The notes beneath the pieces were generated by a model, which saw nothing but the letters and a program-made list of their open reading frames with translations, did not search any database and was not told the DNA's origin. From Mycolicibacterium cosmeticum (GTDB lineage: Bacteria; Actinomycetota; Actinomycetes; Mycobacteriales; Mycobacteriaceae), in contig JACPVS010000027.1 of assembly GCA_016197365.1 (NCBI GenBank), forward strand, positions 17,448 through 81,447: a DNA stretch of 64,000 nucleotides, in the 5' to 3' direction. Positions 40,405 to 49,345 of this stretch are shown piece after piece (positions within the stretch are counted from its first letter, which is position 1; the number at the start of each line of letters is the position of its first letter). The position numbers and the translations under genes were made by a program.

Positions 40405-41778
40405 GTGGACAACCGTTCGGTCGACACCCGACAGGCACGTGACCTGCTGCGCGTCGCGTTCGGTCCGTCCGTCGTCGCCCTCGGGATCATCGCTGCGGTG
40501 ACGTTGCTGCAGCTGCTCATCGCCAACAGCGATATGACGGGTGCCTTCGGCGCCATCGCCAGCATGTGGCTGGGCGTGCATCAGGTGCCGGTGTCGATCG
40601 GCGGGCGCGAGCTCGGCGTGATGCCGCTGATCCCGGTGCTGCTGATGGTGTGGGGCACCGCGCGCACGACGGCCGCGGCCTCGGCCCGGTCGTCGTGGTT
40701 CGTCATCCGCTGGGTGGTGGCCTCCGCGCTCGGCGGTCCGCTGCTGATCGCGGCGCTGGCGCTGGCGGTCATCCACGATGCCTCCTCGGTGCTCACCGAA
40801 CTTCAGACACCGAATGCGGGGCGCGCCTTCGCGGGCGTGCTCGTGGTGCATGCCGTCGGCGCTGTCATCGGCGTCATCATCACCGGCAAGCTGCAGACCC
40901 TTCCGTGGCTCCCGCGCTGGCTGCCCGACGCGCTGCGCGCGGCGGGTGCCGGTGTGCTCGCGCTGCTCGGACTGTCCGGCGTCGTCGCGGTCGGATCGCT
41001 GGTCGTGCACTGGGGCACCATGCACGACTTGTTCGGGATCACCGACTCGATGTTCGGCCAGTTCAGCCTGGCGTTGCTGTCCGCGCTCTACATCCCCAAC
41101 GTGATCGTCGGCACCGCGGCGGTGGCCGTCGGATCGAGCGTGCATGTCGGGCTGGCCACCTTCAGCTCGTTCACCGTGCTCGGTGGGGACATCCCGGCCG
41201 TGCCCGTGCTGGCGGCCGTGCCGACACCACCGTTGGGACCCATCTGGGTCGCGTTGCTGATCGTCGCCGCGGTCGCCGCGGTGGCACTCGGCCAGCAGTG
41301 CGCCCGGCGCCCGGTGCCGTTGCCTGCGGCCGCGGCGAAACTGGTGGTGGCCGCGGCCCTCGCGGCGGCCGTCATGGCGTTGCTCGGGTACGCCGGCGGC
41401 GGACGCCTCGGCAACTTCGGCGACGTCGGGGTCGACCAGGTCACGTTCGCGCCCGCGGTGTTCCTGTGGTTCGTGTCCATCGGTGGGCTCACCGTGGCGA
41501 TGGCCGGCGGTCTGGCGCGGCGACCCAAAACGGTCAAGCCGGTGCCTGTGCCGGAACCCGACCCCGAGCCCGAACCCGATGACGCCGTCACCGTGGTGTT
41601 CGGTGATCCCGAAGAGCTCCAGATGATCGCCGAGCCCGAGGCGGCGGAACCGATCGACGAGCCGGAGCCGCCGCTCGACGTTGAGTTCGATCCGGCGTTT
41701 GATCCAGGGTTGGATCCCGAAGAGCACTTCCTGGCCGACGGGGATCCGGCCGAAAAGCCCCGCGAGCAGGGCGACTAG
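40405..41778 (+). CDS. DUF6350 multi-pass membrane protein (Rv0955-like)
   Basis: The 457-residue protein has about ten hydrophobic helices (for example GPSVVALGIIAAVTLLQLLI and PNVIVGTAAVAVGSSVHVGL) and a very acidic, repetitive C-terminal tail (VPEPDPEPEPDDA, ALDVEFD-like PLDVEFDPAFDPGLDPEE). It corresponds to Rv0955, a membrane protein of unknown function next to purN. GTG 40405 is the preferred start because helical homology begins shortly after. Confidence 0.78.
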   Translation: MDNRSVDTRQARDLLRVAFGPSVVALGIIAAVTLLQLLIANSDMTGAFGAIASMWLGVHQVPVSIGGRELGVMPLIPVLLMVWGTARTTAAASARSSWFVIRWVVASALGGPLLIAALALAVIHDASSVLTELQTPNAGRAFAGVLVVHAVGAVIGVIITGKLQTLPWLPRWLPDALRAAGAGVLALLGLSGVVAVGSLVVHWGTMHDLFGITDSMFGQFSLALLSALYIPNVIVGTAAVAVGSSVHVGLATFSSFTVLGGDIPAVPVLAAVPTPPLGPIWVALLIVAAVAAVALGQQCARRPVPLPAAAAKLVVAAALAAAVMALLGYAGGGRLGNFGDVGVDQVTFAPAVFLWFVSIGGLTVAMAGGLARRPKTVKPVPVPEPDPEPEPDDAVTVVFGDPEELQMIAEPEAAEPIDEPEPPLDVEFDPAFDPGLDPEEHFLADGDPAEKPREQGD

Positions 41779-41788
41779 GCTGCTGGGC

Positions 41789-42418
41789 GTGCAGCCCCCG
41801 CTTCGAGTGCCCCCGACGGCGCCCTCGCGGCTGGTGGTGCTGGCGTCGGGCACCGGATCGCTGCTGGAAGCACTGCTGGCAGCGACTGCCGGGGACTTTC
41901 CGGGCGATGTGGTCGCGGTAGGCACCGATCGGGCGTGCCATGCTCTGGAGATCGCCGCCCGGGCAGGTGTTCCGTCGTTCACCGTGCGGCTGGGCGACCA
42001 TGACGACCGGGCCGGCTGGGATGCCGCGCTCACCACGACGGTCGCCGGCTACGAGCCGGACCTGATCGTCAGCGCAGGATTCATGAAAATACTTGGTCCG
42101 GAGTTTCTTTCGAGATTCTCCGGACGTGTCGTCAATACCCACCCGGCGCTGCTGCCCGCCTTCCCCGGCGCGCAGGGCGTCGCCGAGGCGTTGGCCTCCG
42201 GGGTGCGGGTGACGGGCGCCACGGTGCACCTCGTCGACGCCGGGGTGGATACCGGGCCGATTCTGGCGCAGGAAGCCGTACCCGTGCTCGATGATGACAA
42301 CGCAGAGACTCTGCACGAACGCATCAAGGTGGTCGAACGTCGGCTGCTGGTGGACGTGCTGGCCGCGGTGGCTACCCGCGGTCTCACCTGGACGGGGCGA
42401 AAGGCTAACTTCGGATGA
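41789..42418 (+). CDS. purN: Phosphoribosylglycinamide formyltransferase
   Basis: The 209-residue enzyme transfers formyl from 10-formyl-THF to GAR in purine synthesis. VVLASGTGSLLEALLAA is the phosphate-binding loop, and the catalytic Asn-His-Asp set lies in VVNTHPALLPAFPG and VDAGVDTGPIL. The N-terminus PPLRVPPTAPSRLVVLASG aligns with M. tuberculosis PurN, fixing the GTG start at 41789. Its stop overlaps the purH start (ATGA). Confidence 0.95.
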   Translation: MQPPLRVPPTAPSRLVVLASGTGSLLEALLAATAGDFPGDVVAVGTDRACHALEIAARAGVPSFTVRLGDHDDRAGWDAALTTTVAGYEPDLIVSAGFMKILGPEFLSRFSGRVVNTHPALLPAFPGAQGVAEALASGVRVTGATVHLVDAGVDTGPILAQEAVPVLDDDNAETLHERIKVVERRLLVDVLAAVATRGLTWTGRKANFG

Positions 42419-43983
42419 GCGACAAGAAACCGATCCGGCGCGCGTTGATCAGCGTGTACGACAAGACCGGACTGGGGGCGCTGGCCCGCGGACTGCATGA
42501 CGCGGGCGTGACCATCGTGTCGACCGGTTCGACCGCGAAAACGATTGCCGAGGCCGGTGTTCCGGTAACGCCCGTGGAGGATGTCACCGGTTTTCCCGAG
42601 GTGCTCGACGGACGGGTGAAGACGTTGCACCCGAAGGTGCACGCCGGGTTGCTCGCCGACACCCGTAAAGCCGAGCACCTCAGAGCGCTCGACGAACTCG
42701 GCATCGAAGCCTTCGAACTCGTCGTGGTGAACCTGTATCCGTTCAGCGAGACGGTGGCCTCCGGCGCCGCACCCGACGAGTGCGTCGAGCAGATCGACAT
42801 CGGCGGCCCGTCCATGGTGCGTGCGGCGGCGAAGAACCATCCCAGCGTGGCCGTGGTCGTCGAGCCCCTGGGCTACGAGGGCGTGCTGGCCGCGGTGCGC
42901 GCCGGCGGGTTCACCCTCGCCGAGCGGAAGCGGCTGGCCGCGTTGGCCTTCCGGCACACCGCGGAGTACGACGTGGCGGTCGCGAGCTGGATGGGTACCG
43001 TGCTTTCCCCCGAAGAAGGCACCGCTCCCGACGGGCCGCCGCAGTGGGTCGGCTCGACCTGGCGGCGTGCCGAGGTACTGCGCTACGGCGAGAACCCGCA
43101 CCAGGGTGCCGCGCTGTACCGCAACGACGCGGGCTGGCCGGGCCTGGCGCAGGCCGAGCAGTTGCACGGCAAGGAGATGTCGTACAACAACTACACCGAT
43201 GCCGACGCCGCGTGGCGCGCCGCGTTCGACCATGAGCAGACCTGTGTGGCCATCATCAAGCACGCCAACCCGTGTGGGATCGCGATCTCATCGGTGTCGG
43301 TGGCCGATGCGCACCGTAAAGCCCATGAGTGCGACCCGCTTTCGGCGTTCGGCGGCGTGATCGCGACCAACACGACGGTCAGCGTGGAGATGGCGCAGAC
43401 GGTGGCCGACATCTTCACCGAGGTGATCGTCGCACCGGCGTACGAGCCCGGTGCGGTGGAAGTGTTGTCGGGCAAGAAGAACATTCGCATCCTGGTCGCG
43501 TCCGAACCGCAGGAATCCGGTGTCGAATTCCGTCAGATCAGTGGCGGACTGCTGCTGCAGGAGCGCGACGCCCTGGACGCAGCCGGGGACGACCCGGCCA
43601 ACTGGACGCTGGCGACCGGCACCCCCGCCGATCCCGCGACGCTGGCCGATCTGGTGTTCGCGTGGCGCACCTGCCGCGCGGTGAAATCGAACGCCATTGT
43701 CGTCGCTTCCGACGGCGCGACCGTCGGCGTCGGTATGGGACAGGTGAACCGCGTGGACGCCGCCCGGTTGGCGGTGGAGCGCGGCGGTGACCGGGTCAAG
43801 GGTGCCGTCGCCGCGTCGGACGCCTTCTTCCCGTTCCCTGACGGACTCGAGACGCTGACCAACGCCGGCGTGAAAGCGGTTGTGCACCCGGGTGGTTCGG
43901 TGCGTGACGACGTGGTGACGGCAGCCGCCGAGGCCGCGGGTGTCACCCTGTACCTGACCGGGGCGCGGCACTTCGCGCACTGA
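42415..43983 (+). CDS. purH: Bifunctional AICAR transformylase / IMP cyclohydrolase
   Basis: The 522-residue enzyme carries the N-terminal IMP cyclohydrolase (MGS-like) domain (RALISVYDKTGLGALARGL, TLHPKVHAGLLADTR) and the C-terminal AICAR transformylase domain with the KHANPCGIAI and DAFFPFPDGLETLTNAGVKA motifs. It performs the last two steps of IMP synthesis. Its start overlaps purN by 4 bases. The last 41 bases overlap, antisense, the 3' end of the AbiEi-like gene. Confidence 0.96.
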   Translation: MSDKKPIRRALISVYDKTGLGALARGLHDAGVTIVSTGSTAKTIAEAGVPVTPVEDVTGFPEVLDGRVKTLHPKVHAGLLADTRKAEHLRALDELGIEAFELVVVNLYPFSETVASGAAPDECVEQIDIGGPSMVRAAAKNHPSVAVVVEPLGYEGVLAAVRAGGFTLAERKRLAALAFRHTAEYDVAVASWMGTVLSPEEGTAPDGPPQWVGSTWRRAEVLRYGENPHQGAALYRNDAGWPGLAQAEQLHGKEMSYNNYTDADAAWRAAFDHEQTCVAIIKHANPCGIAISSVSVADAHRKAHECDPLSAFGGVIATNTTVSVEMAQTVADIFTEVIVAPAYEPGAVEVLSGKKNIRILVASEPQESGVEFRQISGGLLLQERDALDAAGDDPANWTLATGTPADPATLADLVFAWRTCRAVKSNAIVVASDGATVGVGMGQVNRVDAARLAVERGGDRVKGAVAASDAFFPFPDGLETLTNAGVKAVVHPGGSVRDDVVTAAAEAAGVTLYLTGARHFAH

Positions 43984-44773
43984 GGCCGACTCGGGCCCAC
44001 AGCGCGTCGCGGGCCCGGGTGACGATGGAGCGTCGGGTGTCCCTGGGCATGGCCGACACCATCGTCCAGCCGATGCGCTCCAGGAAATCACGCTCGTCGG
44101 TGGGCCGCTGCGCACAGTCGATGCCGACCTTCCACTTTGGCCAACCCATCGCGATCACGAGGTCGCTGATGTGGAGCCTGGTGCGGGGTGTCGGTATGCC
44201 CGAGAAACTGTGCAGCATGAGGCGGACCTGCGTTTCCCAGCGCGATGCGGAACCGGCATCCATCCGGGCTATCGCCTCTCTGGCGGCGATCATTCCGCGC
44301 GCAGCTGGATAACGCTCCTCGAGGTGCCAGATGTCGTCCTTGCGCAAGCCGGTGATGCGGGCCAATGCATCGAGGTGTTCGACAGCGGCAACCAACTCCA
44401 GGTGTCGGGCGAGGTCGAGGGCCGTGCGTTCCGGGGTGGTGATCGGTACGCCCGCAATGACCCGGATCTCATCCACGGTGATGCGTTCATTGCGGACGAT
44501 GATGCCGTCGGGGTGCTTGCTGTTCGGTGCGATGAGTTCGATTGACGCGGCATCCGAAATCCAGGGCACGCCGTACAGTGCGGCAGCGGTCCGGCCGGCG
44601 ATGTTGGCCCGACGGCCGCTCCACAGCCACGCCGCTGTGGTCCGGGCGATCAGACTGGGCGTAGTCCCCTTCGGCACATAGACATTCGGGTAGAGCGGGG
44701 TGAACCGCCAGCGCAGTTCACCCCTGGTGAGCATCCCGCTGGCGACGGCTTCCGAGCCGATGATCGGTTCCAT
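43943..44773 (-). CDS. AbiEi-like/DUF559-related protein, orphan and degenerate
   Basis: The 276-residue protein begins with an AbiEi-type antitoxin-like winged-helix region (GSEAVASGMLTRGELRWRF, LYPNVYVPKG) and a central domain (RTAAALYGVPWISDAASIEL, TPERTALDLARHL) seen in many actinobacterial proteins that end in a DUF559/VSR-like nuclease. Here the C-terminal part (LVIAMGWPKWKVGIDCAQRP) lacks the usual EYDGxxH nuclease motif, so catalysis is unlikely. No AbiEii toxin gene lies beside it. Function unknown. It overlaps purH at the 3' end. Confidence 0.62.
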   Translation of the reverse strand: MEPIIGSEAVASGMLTRGELRWRFTPLYPNVYVPKGTTPSLIARTTAAWLWSGRRANIAGRTAAALYGVPWISDAASIELIAPNSKHPDGIIVRNERITVDEIRVIAGVPITTPERTALDLARHLELVAAVEHLDALARITGLRKDDIWHLEERYPAARGMIAAREAIARMDAGSASRWETQVRLMLHSFSGIPTPRTRLHISDLVIAMGWPKWKVGIDCAQRPTDERDFLERIGWTMVSAMPRDTRRSIVTRARDALWARVGLSARSAAPRSGTG

Positions 44774-44809
44774 AGCGGCATCGTGACAGGGGCCACCGAC
44801 GTCTTTGGC

Positions 44810-44881
44810 GTGCTCCAGCGAGATCGACGTGATGGCTGTGGATAACTCACAACGACCCTGACGTCGATCTCGCTGGAGCAC
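44810..44881. repeat. Long perfect inverted repeat
   Basis: Arms of 21 bases (44810-44830 and 44861-44881) are perfectly complementary. The left arm reads GTGCTCCAGCGAGATCGACG plus T. The loop is 30 bases. Outside the perfect part, GTCTTTGGC and CCAACAAGAC continue the symmetry with a bulge, giving about 30 paired bases. It fills the gap between the lipase-family gene and the AbiEi-like gene, both on the minus strand. A terminator, a folded RNA or a small palindromic mobile repeat are all possible. Confidence 0.75.
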
Positions 44882-44902
44882 CCAACAAGACGACTACAGG
44901 CG

Positions 44903-45925
44903 TCAGGCGCTGGCCTCGTCGCGCTGCACCGTCGTCACATAGGCCACGAACGACGCGATCTCCTCGACGGCGCGGCGGGCGTCCGGGTTGACGTCGAAGG
45001 ACAACTGGAACATGTGCATTGCCTTGTCCCACACCTGAACCCAGACCGGCACTCCGTCGGCGCGCAGCCGGTCGGCCAGCGTGAAGGTGTCGTTGCGCAG
45101 CATCTCGTTGGTGCCGATCTGCAGCAGGAACGGGCCAAGTCCGCGCATGTTCGCCTCGGACGGCATCACCGGCACCGGCCGGGTGCCGTTCACGGTGGCG
45201 AACACGTCGTAGATGAACTTGACCGTCATGAATGGGAACAGCACGTCCATGTGTTCTTTGAGGGCATCGTATTTGAGCTGCATATCGGCAGACGTCAACG
45301 CGGACAGCAGGACCTGGCCCGCCGGTACCGGCAGGCCGGCGTCGCGGATGGCCAGGGCGGTGTCGGCGGCCATCAGGCCACCTGCCGAATCCCCGGCGAG
45401 CACAACGTGTTCCGGTGAGAAGCCGAGGGCCAGCACGTGCTGGTATGCCTCCACTCCGTCTTCGACGGCCTCGTCGATGCTGGCTTGCGGGGCCAGTCGG
45501 TAACCGACGTTGAAGACCTGAGCGCCGGTGGACTCGGAAAGTTTGGAGGCGAACCGCCGGTGCGAGTTGAGCCCGAGAGTGACCAGCGCCGAACCGTGGA
45601 AGTACACGATGACGCGTTCGGAGTCGCGCGCGTTCGGGGCGACGATCCACTCGGCGGGGCAGTGCGGCAGAGTCGCTTTGGTCACCGCGGTGCCCGGCAG
45701 GGGACGGATGACGCGTAGCGGCCGGTCGATGAGATCGAGGTGCGCCCGCTGCAGCCCGGCCGGCCATACCTTGTTGAACATCAGGCCGATGACCGTCAGC
45801 ACGCCGAGCACCGGCCGGAGCAGGATCGACGTCAGCAAACCGAGCAGCTTGGACTGTCGCGAGGCAGGGCCGAACTGCACCGTCGTCGGCCGATCACGCC
45901 ATTCGAGCAAATTCACGGTACCCAT
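44903..45925 (-). CDS. Alpha/beta hydrolase of the HSL/acetyl-hydrolase (Lip) family
   Basis: The 340-residue esterase has an N-terminal hydrophobic stretch (LLGLLTSILLRPVLGVLTVI) that may anchor it to the membrane, an oxyanion motif VIVYFHGSALV (HGS in place of HGG, about 110) and the nucleophile GDSAGG (Ser180). An acid and a His are expected near VQVWDKAMHMFQ. It resembles mycobacterial Lip esterases acting on short acyl chains. It starts at ATG 45925. Confidence 0.8.
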   Translation of the reverse strand: MGTVNLLEWRDRPTTVQFGPASRQSKLLGLLTSILLRPVLGVLTVIGLMFNKVWPAGLQRAHLDLIDRPLRVIRPLPGTAVTKATLPHCPAEWIVAPNARDSERVIVYFHGSALVTLGLNSHRRFASKLSESTGAQVFNVGYRLAPQASIDEAVEDGVEAYQHVLALGFSPEHVVLAGDSAGGLMAADTALAIRDAGLPVPAGQVLLSALTSADMQLKYDALKEHMDVLFPFMTVKFIYDVFATVNGTRPVPVMPSEANMRGLGPFLLQIGTNEMLRNDTFTLADRLRADGVPVWVQVWDKAMHMFQLSFDVNPDARRAVEEIASFVAYVTTVQRDEASA

Positions 45926-45999
45926 GGTACCGGGTATTCTGGCGGCTGGAAATCACAGGTGGCCATGCCTGCAGCCGCGAGCAGTCGTAGCGTGGAGTG

Positions 46000-47382
46000 G
46001 TGACGTCACCTAACAATCTGCCCCGTACCGTCGGCGAGCTGCGCGCAACCGGGCACGTCGAGCGCGGGATCAAGCAGGAGATCCGGGAGAATCTGCTGGT
46101 CCGCCTCGCGGACGGCGCCGATATCTGGCCCGGTCTGTTCGGTTTCGAGGACACCGTGCTGCCCCAGGTCGAGCGGGCATTGATCGCCGGGCACGACTTC
46201 GTACTGCTGGGCGAACGCGGACAGGGCAAGACCCGTCTCCTTCGCTCGATTGCCGGGCTGCTCGACGAGTGGACCCCCGTCATCACCGGCTCCGAACTCG
46301 GTGAGCATCCCTACAGTCCCATCACCCCGGAATCGATCCGGCGTTCCGCCGAGGTGGGTGACGACCTCCCGATCTCCTGGCGCCACCGCAGCCAGCGTTA
46401 CACCGAGAAGCTCGCCACGCCGGACACCAGCGTGGCCGATCTGGTCGGCGACATCGACCCGATCAAGGTGGCCGAGGGCCGCAGCCTGGGCGACCCCGAA
46501 ACCATCGCCTACGGCCTCATCCCGCGCTCGCACCGCGGCATCGTCGCCATCAACGAACTTCCCGACCTCGCCGAGCGCATCCAGGTGTCGATGCTCAACG
46601 TGATGGAGGAACGCGACATCCAGGTCCGCGGCTACACGCTGCGCCTGCCGCTGGACGTGCTCGTCGTCGCCAGCGCCAACCCCGAGGATTACACCAACCG
46701 CGGTCGCATCATCACTCCGCTCAAGGACCGCTTCGGCGCCGAGATCCGCACCCACTACCCGCTGGAGCTCGAGGCGGAGGTCGCCGTCATCAAGCAGGAG
46801 GCGCACCTGAGCGCGCCGGTGCCCGATTACCTGCTGCAGATCGTCGCCCGGTTTGCCCGGTCGCTCCGTGAATCCACCGCCATCGACCAGCGTTCCGGAG
46901 TGTCGGCGCGCTTTGCGATCGCCGCGGCCGAAACCGTGGCCGCCTCGGCGCGTCACCGTGGGGCCCTGCTGGGGGAGCAGGAGCCGGTAGCCCGTGTGGT
47001 GGATCTCGGCACCGTGATCGACGTGCTGCGCGGCAAACTCGAATTCGAGTCCGGCGAGGAGGGCCGCGAACAGGTGGTGCTTGAGCATCTGCTGCGGCGC
47101 GCGACGGCCGACACTGCGTCCCGCGCGCTCGGCGGAATAGACGTGGGCCCACTCGTGGTTGCCGTCGAGGGTGGCTCGCCGGTGACGACGGGCGAACGGG
47201 TCAGCGCCAAGGACGTGCTGGCCGCCCTGCCGGATCTGCCGGTGCTCGACGCCATCGCCGAACGGCTCGGCGCGAACACCGACGGGGAACGTGCCGCCGC
47301 GGTGGAGCTGGCATTGGAAGCGTTGTACCTGGCGAAGCGGATCGACAAGACCTCGGGTGAGGGCGAAACTGTTTATGGCTAA
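46000..47382 (+). CDS. MoxR-type AAA ATPase / magnesium chelatase-like (Rv0958-like)
   Basis: The 460-residue ATPase has Walker A GERGQGKTRLL (71-81), Walker B IVAINELPDL, a sensor-1 strand and VVASANPEDYTNRGRIITPL, which is typical of MoxR/chelatase ATPases. It is immediately followed by a VWA-domain protein whose start overlaps its end by 8 bases. MoxR-VWA pairs are thought to act as chaperones that insert cofactors or remodel complexes. The corresponding M. tuberculosis pair is Rv0958-Rv0959. Two adjacent GTG codons (45997, 46000) follow a GGAG. Confidence 0.86.
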   Translation: MTSPNNLPRTVGELRATGHVERGIKQEIRENLLVRLADGADIWPGLFGFEDTVLPQVERALIAGHDFVLLGERGQGKTRLLRSIAGLLDEWTPVITGSELGEHPYSPITPESIRRSAEVGDDLPISWRHRSQRYTEKLATPDTSVADLVGDIDPIKVAEGRSLGDPETIAYGLIPRSHRGIVAINELPDLAERIQVSMLNVMEERDIQVRGYTLRLPLDVLVVASANPEDYTNRGRIITPLKDRFGAEIRTHYPLELEAEVAVIKQEAHLSAPVPDYLLQIVARFARSLRESTAIDQRSGVSARFAIAAAETVAASARHRGALLGEQEPVARVVDLGTVIDVLRGKLEFESGEEGREQVVLEHLLRRATADTASRALGGIDVGPLVVAVEGGSPVTTGERVSAKDVLAALPDLPVLDAIAERLGANTDGERAAAVELALEALYLAKRIDKTSGEGETVYG

Positions 47383-49342
47383 AAACCTCTCGCGGTACTC
47401 GCGATATACCGGTGGCCCGGATCCGCTGGCGCCCCCGGTCGATCTGCGCGAAGCGCTGGAACTGATCGGCCAGGACGTGATGGAGGGCAGCTCCCCGCGC
47501 CGTGCCCTCTCCGAGTTGCTGCGCCGCGGCACCCGGGACATGCCGGGCGCGGACAAGCTCGCCGCCGAGGCCAACCGCAAACGTCGGGAATTGTTGCAGC
47601 GCAACAATCTCGACGGCACCCTGCAGGACATCAAGAAGCTGCTCGACGAGGCGGTGCTGGCCGAGCGCAAGGAGTTGGCCCGCGCGCTCGACGATGACGC
47701 CCGGTTCGGCGAGATGCAGATGGAGTCACTGTCACCGTCGCCGGCGAAGGCGGTGCGCGAACTGGCCGACTACGAGTGGCGTTCGCCGGAGGCCAAGCAG
47801 AAGTACGACGAGATCCGGGATCTGCTCGGCAGGGAGATGCTCGACCAACGCTTCTCCGGGATGAAGCAGGCGCTGGAGAATGCGACCGACGAGGACCGCC
47901 AGGCCGTCAACGAGATGCTCGACGATCTCAACGGTCTGCTCGACAAACATGCCGCCGGGCAGGACACCGAGCAGGACTTCGATGATTTCATGGCCAAGCA
48001 CGGCCAGCATTTCCCGGAGAACCCGCAGAACGTCGAAGAGCTGATCGACTCGCTGGCCAAGCGCGCCGCGGCCGCCCAGCGCTTCCGCAACAGCCTGTCC
48101 GCCGACCAGCGTGCCGAGCTGGATGCGTTGGCGCAGCAGGCTTTCGGATCGCCGTCGCTGATGAACGCGCTGGACCGGCTGGACTCCCACCTGCAGGCCG
48201 CCCGGCCCGGCGAGGACTGGTCGGGGTCGCAGGAGTTCTCCGGTGGCGATCCGCTGGGCATGGGGGAGGGCGCACAGGCCCTGGCCGACATCGCGGAGCT
48301 GGAGCAGCTGGCCGAGCAGCTGTCGCAGAGCTACGCGGGCGCCACGATGGAAGACGTCGACCTGGATGCGCTGGCCCGCCAGCTCGGCGAGGACGCGGCG
48401 GTCAACGCCCGCACGCTGGCCGATCTGGAGCGTGCGTTGATGAATCAGGGCTTCCTGGACCGTGGTTCGGACGGTAAGTGGCGGCTGTCGCCCAAGGCCA
48501 TGCGCCAACTGGGGCAGGCCGCCCTCCGCGACGTCGCGCGGCAGCTGTCGGGCCGCAACGGGGAGCGCCAGACCCGGCGGGCCGGCGCGGCAGGCGAATT
48601 GACGGGAGCCACCCGGCCGTGGGAGTTCGGCGACACCGAACCCTGGAACGTGACGAGAACTCTCACCAACGCGGTGCTGCGCAACGCGGGCACCGGCGAG
48701 CGGGGCCCGCTGCGGATCACGGTCGACGACGTCGAGATCTCCGAGACCGAGACCCGCACCCAGGCCTGCGTGGCGCTGTTGGTGGACACCAGCTTCTCGA
48801 TGGTGATGGAAAACCGATGGCTGCCGATGAAGCGCACCGCGCTGGCACTGAGTCATCTGGTGAGCACCAGGTTCCGGTCCGACGATCTGCAGATCATCGC
48901 GTTCGGCCGGTATGCCCGGACGCTCAGCGCAGCCGAACTCACCGGACTGGAAGGCGTGTACGAGCAGGGCACCAACCTGCACCACGCGCTGGCCCTGGCC
49001 GCCCGGCACCTGCGCAGGCACCCGAATGCGCAGCCGGTCATCATGATCGTCACCGACGGTGAACCCACCGCGCATCTCGAGGACTTCGGCGGCGGTGACG
49101 GCTCACAGGTGTTTTTCGATTACCCGCCGCACCCGCGCACCATCGCGTGCACGGTCAAGGGTTTCGACGAGATCGCCCGGCTGGGCGCGCAGGTGACCAT
49201 CTTCCGGCTCGGCAACGAGCCGAGCCTGGCGCGGTTCATCGACCAGGTCGCCCGCCGGGTGCAGGGCCGCGTGGTCGTCCCCGATCTGGACGGGCTGGGT
49301 GCAGCGGTGGTCGGTGACTACCTGACGTCGCGGCGCCGGTAG
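47375..49342 (+). CDS. VWA-domain protein, partner of the MoxR ATPase (Rv0959-like)
   Basis: The 655-residue protein has a long helical N-terminal region (about 20-400, rich in Glu, Gln and Leu, for example RKRRELLQRNNLDGTLQDIK) and a C-terminal von Willebrand factor A domain (about 455-650). The metal-binding MIDAS is complete: DTSFSMVMENRW, the Thr in EQGTNLHHAL and IVTDGEPT. It is expected to form a complex with the preceding ATPase. The substrate of the pair is unknown. Confidence 0.86.
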   Translation: MAKNLSRYSRYTGGPDPLAPPVDLREALELIGQDVMEGSSPRRALSELLRRGTRDMPGADKLAAEANRKRRELLQRNNLDGTLQDIKKLLDEAVLAERKELARALDDDARFGEMQMESLSPSPAKAVRELADYEWRSPEAKQKYDEIRDLLGREMLDQRFSGMKQALENATDEDRQAVNEMLDDLNGLLDKHAAGQDTEQDFDDFMAKHGQHFPENPQNVEELIDSLAKRAAAAQRFRNSLSADQRAELDALAQQAFGSPSLMNALDRLDSHLQAARPGEDWSGSQEFSGGDPLGMGEGAQALADIAELEQLAEQLSQSYAGATMEDVDLDALARQLGEDAAVNARTLADLERALMNQGFLDRGSDGKWRLSPKAMRQLGQAALRDVARQLSGRNGERQTRRAGAAGELTGATRPWEFGDTEPWNVTRTLTNAVLRNAGTGERGPLRITVDDVEISETETRTQACVALLVDTSFSMVMENRWLPMKRTALALSHLVSTRFRSDDLQIIAFGRYARTLSAAELTGLEGVYEQGTNLHHALALAARHLRRHPNAQPVIMIVTDGEPTAHLEDFGGGDGSQVFFDYPPHPRTIACTVKGFDEIARLGAQVTIFRLGNEPSLARFIDQVARRVQGRVVVPDLDGLGAAVVGDYLTSRRR

Positions 49343-49345
49343 GCG

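Noticed and set aside
46006..47670. A long minus-strand open frame opposite the MoxR-like ATPase
   Set aside because: It has no recognisable domain and the plus strand carries intact Walker motifs.
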